Source: Streptomyces indicus
GTDB taxonomy: Bacteria; Actinomycetota; Actinomycetes; Streptomycetales; Streptomycetaceae
Assembly (NCBI RefSeq): GCF_900100315.1
Contig: NZ_FNFF01000008.1
Coordinates: 124,001 to 188,000 of the forward strand
DNA: 64,000 nt
Direction of reading: 5' to 3'
Part shown: positions 17,573-24,630 of the stretch, one piece after another
Layout of the letters: the number at the start of each line of letters is the position of its first letter
Numbering within the stretch: the stretch's first letter is position 1
Position numbers and translations under genes: made by a program
The notes under the pieces: generated by a model
Seen by the model: the letters and a program-made list of their open reading frames with translations, nothing else
Told to the model about the DNA's origin: nothing
Databases searched by the model: none

Positions 17573-18790
17573 TCACGCGGCCGGTCGCGGCCGCCGTGGT
17601 GCGGAGCGGCGCCGCTGTCCGGCCAGGGCGAGCAGCCCTTCGGCGCCGCGGGCGAAACGCAGGGCCATCTCCTCGACGGTGTAGCGCTGAGCGTCGCACC
17701 GGCAGGCACGCCGCAGCCGCGCCAATTCGCGTGGTCTGCACAGGAGTTGGACGACCGCGTCGGCGTAGGCGGCGTCCTCGACCACCAGGGCGTTGCGGCC
17801 GTGCGCCAGATAGCCGAACTCCGGCCCGTGGTACCGCCAGGGCGTGGTGACCAGGGGGGTGCGCAGCGCGAAGGAGTCCACGGCGCACAGGCCGACCGCG
17901 CCGGGCATGAGCAGCACGTCCGAGACCGCGCCGAGCCGCGCCTTCGCTCCCGCGTCCACCGGCCCGACGTACACGGCGGCCGGGCAGGACTCGACGAGCG
18001 TGCGCTGCTCCCCCGTACCGGCGACGAGCAGCCGGAAGCCGGGCAGTTGCCCGGCGATCCGCTCGGCCGCGGCCAGCAGGAACGGGATGCGCTTGAGCTC
18101 GTCGACCGCCCCGATGAACAGCCCGGTCCGCCCGGCCGTCAGCCCGTACCGTGCGCGCAGGGCCTGCGCCTCGGCCGCGGAGACCTGGTCGCGGGCGGCC
18201 GTGAGCGCCACGGTGTCCAGGGTGTTCTGCACCACGGTGATCCGCTCGGCGGGCAGCCCCGCCCGCCGCGCGTACTGCCCGCCGGCCTCGGTGTAGGCGA
18301 AGAACCAGTCGGCCCACCGCGTGAGCGCGGCCTTCGCCCGGTGCTCGGCCCCGGTGTGCGCCGAGACGTGCGTGTGCCCGTGGCCCCACAGGCCGACGGG
18401 CACCCGCCGGCGGGCGAGCAGCGGATAGACGCGCAGATTGTGCAGCGTCTGCGGCACGACGAGCGCATCGTGCGTACGCGCCAGTGCGCCCAGGCCGTGG
18501 TGCCAGACCAGTTCGCGGCCGCGCACCTCGACCCTGCGCTGCCGCAGCTCCACGGCGCCGGGCATCCGCAGCTCGTCGCCGCGGGCCACCGAGATCCCGG
18601 TGGCACGGCCGTGCGCGACCGTCAACTCGACGCCGCGCCTGGACAGTTCCCGGGTCAGGTGCTCCAGGAACGGCACACGGTAGGCGGTCAGATACGGCAG
18701 CACGTACGCGATCCGCGCCTTCGTCGCGTGAGATGCCCGCCCGACCTTCGCCGCCTGCGCCACCTGCGCTGCCTGCTCTGCCGGCGTCAT
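17573..18790 (-). CDS. Glycosyltransferase (GT-B, family 1/4-like)
   Basis: GT-B transferase of 405 residues. The N-terminal half has RIAYVLPYLTAYRVPFLEHL and LWGHGHTHVSA; the C-terminal half has GLFIGAVDELKRIPFLL and a donor-binding region with LLMPGAVGLCAVDSFALRTPLVTT, in which the usual E-x7-E is not intact. The start at 18790 overlaps the stop of the second FkbM gene as ATGA. The first 20 residues are an Ala/Gln-rich run. Being sandwiched between two FkbM genes with overlaps suggests that methylation and this transfer act on the same residue. The sugar specificity is unknown. Confidence 0.82.
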   Translation of the reverse strand: MTPAEQAAQVAQAAKVGRASHATKARIAYVLPYLTAYRVPFLEHLTRELSRRGVELTVAHGRATGISVARGDELRMPGAVELRQRRVEVRGRELVWHHGLGALARTHDALVVPQTLHNLRVYPLLARRRVPVGLWGHGHTHVSAHTGAEHRAKAALTRWADWFFAYTEAGGQYARRAGLPAERITVVQNTLDTVALTAARDQVSAAEAQALRARYGLTAGRTGLFIGAVDELKRIPFLLAAAERIAGQLPGFRLLVAGTGEQRTLVESCPAAVYVGPVDAGAKARLGAVSDVLLMPGAVGLCAVDSFALRTPLVTTPWRYHGPEFGYLAHGRNALVVEDAAYADAVVQLLCRPRELARLRRACRCDAQRYTVEEMALRFARGAEGLLALAGQRRRSAPRRPRPAA

Positions 18791-19581
18791 ACGAGGGCCT
18801 GCTCCTGGTGTGCCCGGTCGGCGCGCTCCGCCTCCGGGCCCTCCTTGAACGCGACCAGGTCGCACTGGAGCATCCGGCCGCTCGCCGGTTCGGTGAAGCC
18901 GGGCACGATCGACATCACCTTCATGCCGAGCTCGCCCCGGACGCGGGCGAGCGCATCGTCGAAGAGCAGCCCGCCCTCGTACAGCGGGACGAGGGAGGTC
19001 TCCATCTGGAGGCCGGCGATCTCGTCGGCGAACTCGCCCAGGCCACGCAGCACATGGGCCTCGTAGCCCTGGACGTCCAGCTTCAGGAAGATCCGCTCGC
19101 CGGGCGCGGTGATCTGCTCCCACAGCTCGTCGATCCGCCGGACCTCGGCCTGCTGCCGTCCCGTGTACGCGGACTGCGGGGCGGCCTCGCGGTGGCGGGG
19201 CAGCATCGGCAGAACGGAGCTGCTGGCGCCCGCGTTGCCGGCGACGTTCAGCTCCGTGGTGCCGGAGCTGTCCCCCAGCGCGTACGGCAGCACCGTCCAG
19301 GTGTCGTCCGCCTGCGTGCGGTGCAGCAGCGCGGCGCGCGGGCCGGTGAGCGGCTCGAAGGAGACGATCCGGCCGCGGTAGCCGCTGCGGCGCAGCAGAT
19401 CACCGTAGCCGCCGGTGTGCGCGCCCACGTCGAGGACGGTGTCGATCTCGTACGTGTCGAGCAGCCGGACGAGGTGCAGTCCGGTGCGGTCGGCCGGGTA
19501 GCGGCGGATGTCGATGCCGAACTGCTGGGCCGCCAGGCGGAGTCGGTGCAGGACGGTGCCGCCGCGCGGGGTGGTGCTCAT
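18787..19581 (-). CDS. FkbM-family methyltransferase 2
   Basis: Predicted SAM-dependent methyltransferase of 264 residues: VLDVGAHTGGYGDLLRRSGY is the SAM loop, GRIVSFEPL the acidic strand, and FLKLDVQGYEAHVLRG the FkbM signature. It differs strongly from FkbM 1, so it probably methylates another position or sugar. Its start overlaps the stop of the WecG-like gene by four bases and its stop overlaps the next start by four bases, giving tight translational coupling through three genes. A longer frame upstream exists but lies in the WecG-like gene. Confidence 0.88.
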   Translation of the reverse strand: MSTTPRGGTVLHRLRLAAQQFGIDIRRYPADRTGLHLVRLLDTYEIDTVLDVGAHTGGYGDLLRRSGYRGRIVSFEPLTGPRAALLHRTQADDTWTVLPYALGDSSGTTELNVAGNAGASSSVLPMLPRHREAAPQSAYTGRQQAEVRRIDELWEQITAPGERIFLKLDVQGYEAHVLRGLGEFADEIAGLQMETSLVPLYEGGLLFDDALARVRGELGMKVMSIVPGFTEPASGRMLQCDLVAFKEGPEAERADRAHQEQALV

Positions 19582-20456
19582 CGGCCCTCTCCCTTCGTAC
19601 GGGGTCGGAACGCCGCGTACAGGAACCGCGGATGCCCCCACAGCACCCGCCGCCACAGCCGGCGCGGCTCGCTGCACAGGCGGAACAGCCATTCCAGACC
19701 GGTGCGTTGCATCCAGGCGGGTGCCTGGGGCTTGTTGCCCGAGACGAAGTCGAAGGCCGCACCGACCGCGACGTACACGGCGGGGTGCAGGGCGGCGAGG
19801 CGGGCGGCTTCGTGGTCCTGTTTCGGGGTGCCGAGGCCGAGCCAGACGATCTGGGCGCCGGAGGCCGCGATGCGGGCGGCCTGCGCGGCACGTTCGTCGG
19901 CGGTGAGCTCGCGGAAGGGCGGCGCCTCGGTGCCGACGATCCGGGCGCGCGGGAAGCGCGTGGTCAGCTCGGCGGTGAGGGCGTCGAGGACCTCGCGGGT
20001 CGAGCCGAGGAGGTAGTGGGTGAGGCCCACCGTCTGGCCCGTGCGGAAGACGTCGAGGAAGAGGTCGGGGCCGTAGACGCGGGCGCGCGGCAGGGTGCGG
20101 TCGCGGTGCACGAGGCGGTTGGCCCACACCACCCCTTGTCCGTCGGGGAAGTTGAGCGTCGCCGAGCTCAGCAGGCGGTGCAGCCGGGGTTCGGTGTCGG
20201 CGAGGGCGAGGGTGTACGCGTTGCAGAGGTGCACGTCCGCGGCCGCACCCTGCGCGGCGAGCCGCACCACGGCGGCGGCACCCTCGGCCGGCGCGACCGC
20301 CGCGATGGGCACGCCCGCGCAGGGGACGGTCGCGGCGAGGACGGCCGGGGGCAACGGGGATGCAGAGGCGGTGAGTTCGGGTGCAGGGGAGGCGGACCCA
20401 GCCACCCCGGATCCCGCCCCCGCCCCGCCGTGCAAGCCGCTCTTCAGGGTGGTCAT
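19578..20456 (-). CDS. WecG/TagA/CpsF-family glycosyltransferase
   Basis: Peripheral GT26 transferase of 292 residues. Family motifs are seen in order: HLCNAYTLALA, NFPDGQGVVWANRL with the catalytic Asp, VWLGLGTPKQDHEA, VGAAFDFVSGNKPQAP and the C-terminal membrane-association segment GLEWLFRLCSEPRRLWRR. Known members add ManNAc or ManNAcA to undecaprenyl-PP-GlcNAc, the second step in teichoic acid linkage units and enterobacterial common antigen. A 50-residue Ala/Ser/Pro-rich N-terminal extension is unusual. It lies two bases after the WecA-like gene, the enzyme expected to provide its acceptor. Confidence 0.9.
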   Translation of the reverse strand: MTTLKSGLHGGAGAGSGVAGSASPAPELTASASPLPPAVLAATVPCAGVPIAAVAPAEGAAAVVRLAAQGAAADVHLCNAYTLALADTEPRLHRLLSSATLNFPDGQGVVWANRLVHRDRTLPRARVYGPDLFLDVFRTGQTVGLTHYLLGSTREVLDALTAELTTRFPRARIVGTEAPPFRELTADERAAQAARIAASGAQIVWLGLGTPKQDHEAARLAALHPAVYVAVGAAFDFVSGNKPQAPAWMQRTGLEWLFRLCSEPRRLWRRVLWGHPRFLYAAFRPRTKGEGR

Positions 20457-20458
20457 CG

Positions 20459-21868
20459 TCAGCCTCTCGCCAGGTCGGCGGTGGTGCGCCGGACCCCCGG
20501 CTGCGCACGGCGCGCCCCGAGGACGGTGCGGGTCAGGGCCGCGAGTCCGCGCCGGCTGCGGCCCGCCGGTGCGCCCGTACGGCCGCCCGCGGCCGGGGAC
20601 TTGGGCCCGCCGGCCGGGATCCAGGTGCCGGCCGCGGGGGTGCCGGAGGTCCGCCGCGCGGGCACGGACCGGGAGCGCGTCGAGGAAGGGGAGGGAGAAG
20701 GGGCAGGGGCACGGGTACCCGTAGGCGTACGGGCGGGCCGGGTCCGCAGGGCCAGCGTGCGCGGGCCTTCGGCCGGACGGGCGGCCGCCGCCACCGTCCG
20801 GGGCCCGCCCACCGGCCCGCGCCGTACGGGCGGCACGGGCGGTACGGGGCGCGCGGCCGCGGGGCGGGGCCGTCCCGCTGCTGCGCCGAGCCGCGCCCGC
20901 TCCCCGTACACCGGGACCTTCAGGAGGGCCCAGACGCCGCCGGTCACCGCGAGCAGCAAGGGAGTTGCCGCACTCGGGCCCGCCGCGCCGCGGTGCATCA
21001 GGAAGCCGGTCAGGACGCCCGCGAAGGCCACCGCGCCGAGCACCACCGCCGCGCCCGGCACCGTGAAGCCGACGCGGCGCAGGCGGTGCGCGGTGTGGTC
21101 GGTGCCGCCCAGGAGCAGCGGGCGGCCCGCGCGGCGGCGCGAGAGGACGACGAGCAGGGTGTCGGCGGTGGCGACCAGCGTCAGGGCCAGCAGGCCGAGC
21201 GCCGTCGGCAGCGCCTCGTGCCCGGTGTGCACGGTGACGGCGGCCGAGGCCAGCAGGAAGCCGGTGAAGAGCGAACCGCAGTCGCCGAGGAAGATCTTGG
21301 CCGGGTGCCAGTTGTGGCCGAGGAAGCCGCCGAGCGCGGCGGCGAGGACGGTGAGGACGAGCGCCAGGTCGGCACGCCCCTCCGTGGCCGCGCAGAGCGC
21401 GAGCCCGAGCGCGGTGACGGCCCCGACCGTGCCCATCGCGCCGTCGGAGTTGTCGAGCAGGTTGAAGGCGTTGGTGACGAAGACGATCCAGCCGACCGCG
21501 CAGAGCGCCGCGAGGAAGCCCAGGCCCGAGCCGTACACGACGTACACCGCCGCCGCGCACTCGACCACGAGCCGCACCCGCGCGCCCAGCGGCCGCAGGT
21601 CGTCCATGAGCCCGAGCAGGGCCACGGCCGAGGCGGCCCACAGCAGGCGCTGCGTGCCGGAGCCGAGCGGGGCGTACCCCGTGCAGCTCACCAGGAGCGT
21701 GCCCGCGACCACCGCGGCGCCGCCCAGGTGCGGGGTCGGCCGGGTGTGCGCCTTGCGCGCGCCGGGCCGGTCCAACAGGCCGGTGCGCAGGGCGAGTACG
21801 CGGACGAGGCGGGTGAGCAGCGCGGTCAGGAGGACGGCGGCGACGGCCGCCACGACGGTGTAGAGCAT
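20459..21868 (-). CDS. WecA/MraY-like phosphoglycosyl transferase with long C-terminal tail
   Basis: Polytopic membrane enzyme of 469 residues that should transfer a sugar phosphate (GlcNAc-1-P in WecA/TagO) to undecaprenyl phosphate and so start the glycan. Motifs: MDD (88-90), NAFNLLDNSDG (133-143), KIFLGDCGS (191-199) and the DHTAHRL HR-type motif (258-264). The family's usual DG(x)DG is DNSDG here and GDSGS is GDCGS. From about residue 330 a Pro/Arg/Ala-rich tail of about 140 residues follows the last helix; it is probably disordered and cytoplasmic. It is the second gene of the minus-strand unit, followed two bases later by the WecG-like gene. Confidence 0.88.
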   Translation of the reverse strand: MLYTVVAAVAAVLLTALLTRLVRVLALRTGLLDRPGARKAHTRPTPHLGGAAVVAGTLLVSCTGYAPLGSGTQRLLWAASAVALLGLMDDLRPLGARVRLVVECAAAVYVVYGSGLGFLAALCAVGWIVFVTNAFNLLDNSDGAMGTVGAVTALGLALCAATEGRADLALVLTVLAAALGGFLGHNWHPAKIFLGDCGSLFTGFLLASAAVTVHTGHEALPTALGLLALTLVATADTLLVVLSRRRAGRPLLLGGTDHTAHRLRRVGFTVPGAAVVLGAVAFAGVLTGFLMHRGAAGPSAATPLLLAVTGGVWALLKVPVYGERARLGAAAGRPRPAAARPVPPVPPVRRGPVGGPRTVAAAARPAEGPRTLALRTRPARTPTGTRAPAPSPSPSSTRSRSVPARRTSGTPAAGTWIPAGGPKSPAAGGRTGAPAGRSRRGLAALTRTVLGARRAQPGVRRTTADLARG

Positions 21869-21912
21869 GGGGATCGTGTCCTGTCAGACCAGTCGGCCGG
21901 TCGGGTCAGGGT

Positions 21913-22956
21913 TCAGACCAGGGGGCGCGATCCGGTGCCCGGGCGGGCCGGTTCCGGGACCGTGACCTGGGGTGCGGCGGCGCGCCGCCGGACGTCGGCG
22001 ATCGTCGAGTCGAGGATGGCGTCGAGGCCGAACCGCGGGGCCCAGCCGGTCAGTTCGCGCAGCCGTGTGGTGTCGGGCACGCGCCGCTCCATGTCCTCGA
22101 AGCCGCTCGCGTAGACCTGGTCGTACGGGATGAGCCCGATGGGCGAGTCGCTTCCGGTACGGGCGACGACGCGGGCGGCGAGCTCGGCGATCGAGACCTC
22201 CTCGCCCGTGCCGACGTTGAAGACTCCGCCGACGGCGCCCGGGTGGTCGAGCAGCCGCAGCAGGGCGTCCACCACGTCGGCGACATGGGCGAAGCAGCGG
22301 CGCTGGCGCCCGTCGCCGTGCACGGTGAGCGGTTCGCCGGCCAGGGCCTGCCGGACGAGGCGCGGGATGACCATGCCGTACGCGGGGGACTGGCGCGGTC
22401 CGACGGTGTTGAAGAGCCGTACGACCGCGACGGGCAGGCCGAACTCGCGGTGGTGGGCGAGGGCGAGGATCTCGTCCACGGCCTTCGCGGTGGAGTACGA
22501 CCAGCGCGCGACGCCGGTCTGGCCGAGGATGCGGTCGGCGGTCTCGGTGAGCGGGCCCGCGCTGTTCTTGCCGTAGATCTCCGAGGTGGAGGCGAGCAGG
22601 AGCGGGCGGTTGTGGCGGTGGGCGGCGGCGATCACGTTCTCGGTGCCGCGCACGTTCGTCGTGAAGGACTTGAGCGGCTGCTCGACGATCAGCCGTACGC
22701 CGACCGCGGCGGCCAGGTGCACCACGGCGTCGCAGCGGCGGGCGAGGTCCGCCACGAGCTCCGGCTCGAGGACCGAGCCGCGGATGAAGCGCAGCCGGGG
22801 GTGGTCCATGACGGCCGCCAGGTTGGCCGTGTCCCCGGTGGAGAGGTCGTCGAGCACGACGACCGAGTCGCCGCGGGCCAGCAGGGCCTCGGCGAGGTGG
22901 GAGCCGATGAAGCCGGCTCCGCCGGTGACCAGGTACGTCGTGGGTTCGCGATCCAT
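21913..22956 (-). CDS. NAD-dependent nucleotide-sugar epimerase/dehydratase
   Basis: Extended-SDR enzyme of 347 residues. Seen are YLVTGGAGFIGSHLAEALL (NAD loop), VVLDDLSTG, HLAAAVGVRLIVEQP, STSEIYGKN, WSYSTAKAVDE (Tyr-x3-Lys) and RLFNTVGPRQ. The pattern is that of UDP-glucose 4-epimerase-like and UDP-glucuronate decarboxylase-like proteins; ERRVPDTTRLRELTGWAP is typical of the same group. I chose the ATG at 22956 so that the protein begins just before the NAD loop; an ATG at 23022 would add 22 residues but has no ribosome site. It leads the minus-strand unit and is divergent from the dehydrogenase gene, with which it probably makes a UDP-uronic acid or its derivative. Confidence 0.87.
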   Translation of the reverse strand: MDREPTTYLVTGGAGFIGSHLAEALLARGDSVVVLDDLSTGDTANLAAVMDHPRLRFIRGSVLEPELVADLARRCDAVVHLAAAVGVRLIVEQPLKSFTTNVRGTENVIAAAHRHNRPLLLASTSEIYGKNSAGPLTETADRILGQTGVARWSYSTAKAVDEILALAHHREFGLPVAVVRLFNTVGPRQSPAYGMVIPRLVRQALAGEPLTVHGDGRQRRCFAHVADVVDALLRLLDHPGAVGGVFNVGTGEEVSIAELAARVVARTGSDSPIGLIPYDQVYASGFEDMERRVPDTTRLRELTGWAPRFGLDAILDSTIADVRRRAAAPQVTVPEPARPGTGSRPLV

Positions 22957-23120
22957 GAACTTGCCCGTTCTGTTGCGGTATCGGGGTGATGCATGACGCA
23001 CGCACCGGGCCGAGGCCTTCATAAGCTAGTTCGCTATGTCCCAATATGTGGCGAATAACACGATTCGCTTCATCGCATCTGGTCGAACTCGGTCAGATCC
23101 AGTCGAATTGAGGACATCGC
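22957..23120. promoter_or_regulatory. Divergent promoter region of the glycan island
   Basis: A 164-base gap between the divergent epimerase and dehydrogenase genes. It is far richer in A and T than its surroundings, especially 23020-23110. GTCGAA occurs twice (23083 and 23102) in front of the plus-strand gene, and a GAGGAC ribosome site precedes its ATG. This is the obvious place for control of both units; no known operator was recognised. Confidence 0.55.
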
Positions 23121-24395
23121 ATGGCCGTACCGGAAACCCCGCAGCCTGAGCGTGTCGCCGTGATCGGCCTCGGCTACGTGGGGCTCCCGCTCGCCGTCCG
23201 GGCGGCGGAAGCCGGTTTCGACGTCGTCGGACTCGATGTCGACGAACTGCGCGTGAAGCGCCTGGCCGCGGGCGACTCCCCCGTCGAGGACATCACCGGC
23301 GAGCGGCTGCTCGCCGCGCTCGACGGCGGCCGGCTGCGGGTGACCTGCGACGCCGCGGACCTCGACGGCTTCGACATCTGCGTGATCAGCGTCCCGACCC
23401 CGCTGCGCGAGGGCGCCCCCGACCTCAGTTACGTCGAGAGCGCGGGACGAGCCGTCGCGCCGCACCTGCGCCCGGGGGCCACGGTCGTGCTCGAGTCCAC
23501 CAGCTACCCCGGGACCACGGAGGACCTGCTGCGCCCCCTGCTCGAAGCGGGCAGCGCGCTCACCGCGGGACGCGACTTCCACCTCGGCTACAGCCCCGAG
23601 CGCATCGATCCGGGCAACGCGCGCTGGCGCCTGGAGAACACGCCGAAGGTCGTGTCGGGCGTGGACCCCGCCTCGCTCGAAGCGGTGGAGGCGTTCTACG
23701 ACCGCATCGTGCAGCGCACCGTGCCGGTCTCCTCCACCCGCACCGCTGAGCTGACCAAGCTCCTGGAGAACACCTTCCGGCAGGTCAACATCGCCCTCGT
23801 CAACGAACTCGCCCTGTGCGCGGGCCCGCTCGGCGTGGACATCTGGGAGGCCGTGGACGCGGCCGCCACCAAGCCCTTCGGCTTCATGCCCTTCTATCCG
23901 GGCCCCGGGGTCGGCGGCCACTGCCTGCCCGTGGACCCCTCGTACCTCTCCTGGCAGGTGCGCCGCCGGCTCCAGCACGACGTCCGCTTCGTCTCGCTGG
24001 CCCAGGAGATCAACGACGGCATGCCCGAGCAGGTCGTCCGCCGCGTCGAGCAGGCCCTCGGGCGGCCGGCGGCCGGAGCGCGGATCCTCCTCCTCGGCCT
24101 CGCGTACAAGAAGAACACCGGCGACGTCCGCGAGTCCCCGGCGGTCACGATCGCCGAGCGGCTGCTGTCCCGCGGCGCCCGCGTCCGCGCCGTCGAGCCC
24201 TACGCCGACCCGCTGCGGCTGCCGTCGGAGGTGCTCTGCGTGGAGCTGACCGCGCCCGAGCTGCGCGAGGCGGACGCGGTGATCGTCGCCACGGACCACG
24301 ACTGCATCGACTACGAACTGGTGGTCCGCGAGGCGGCGTACGTCTTCGACGCCCGCAACCGGTGCGCCCGGGCGCGGAATGTGGAGCGCTTGTAA
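23121..24395 (+). CDS. Nucleotide-sugar 6-dehydrogenase (UDP-GlcNAc/UDP-glucose type)
   Basis: Cytoplasmic NAD-dependent four-electron dehydrogenase of 424 residues, making a UDP-uronic acid. RVAVIGLGYVGLPLAVRAA is the NAD loop; LGYSPERIDPGN and the catalytic-cysteine motif GVGGHCLPVDPSYL match the WbpA/WecC group, which oxidises UDP-GlcNAc or UDP-ManNAc, better than UDP-glucose dehydrogenases. LGLAYKKNTGDVRESPA marks the C-terminal domain. A UDP-ManNAcA product would suit the WecG-like transferase. Transcribed alone and divergent from the epimerase gene. Confidence 0.9.
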   Translation: MAVPETPQPERVAVIGLGYVGLPLAVRAAEAGFDVVGLDVDELRVKRLAAGDSPVEDITGERLLAALDGGRLRVTCDAADLDGFDICVISVPTPLREGAPDLSYVESAGRAVAPHLRPGATVVLESTSYPGTTEDLLRPLLEAGSALTAGRDFHLGYSPERIDPGNARWRLENTPKVVSGVDPASLEAVEAFYDRIVQRTVPVSSTRTAELTKLLENTFRQVNIALVNELALCAGPLGVDIWEAVDAAATKPFGFMPFYPGPGVGGHCLPVDPSYLSWQVRRRLQHDVRFVSLAQEINDGMPEQVVRRVEQALGRPAAGARILLLGLAYKKNTGDVRESPAVTIAERLLSRGARVRAVEPYADPLRLPSEVLCVELTAPELREADAVIVATDHDCIDYELVVREAAYVFDARNRCARARNVERL

Positions 24396-24630
24396 GGCAC
24401 CTCGCAGCGGCCCGGCTCACGGCGGCCGAAGGCGCTTCGGACCGGCCCGGCTCACGGCGAGCAAGGCAACCCTCAGCGACGCAGATCACCGTGAGCCTGG
24501 CTACATTGCCCCCATGGAAGTGGGTAGGCTCGGACGAGCCGGGTAAGTTACCGCTTAGTAATCTCACTGAAGCCCGAAGCTCGAAGCCCAAGCCCCGAAG
24601 CCCCCCGCCTCGCAGGCCCGAGGAGCCCTC
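24396..24630. other. Intergenic region with repeat and promoter of the Fe-S gene
   Basis: A 235-base gap. GGCCCGGCTCACGGCG occurs twice (24409-24424 and 24444-24459). A TTAC-N6-GTAA palindrome lies at 24548-24561, then a run of GAAGCCC-like repeats at 24569-24605, and GAGGAG five bases before the next start codon. Confidence 0.6.
24548..24561. promoter_or_regulatory. TTAC-N6-GTAA palindrome, candidate repressor operator
   Basis: TTACCGCTTAGTAA, an inverted repeat with four-base arms in an AT-rich patch, 70 bases upstream of the Fe-S oxidoreductase gene. Similar TTAC...GTAA boxes are targets of acyl-CoA-responsive TetR-type regulators in actinobacteria (from memory), which would fit a role of the gene in fatty-acid oxidation. 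No regulator gene is nearby. Confidence 0.45.
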
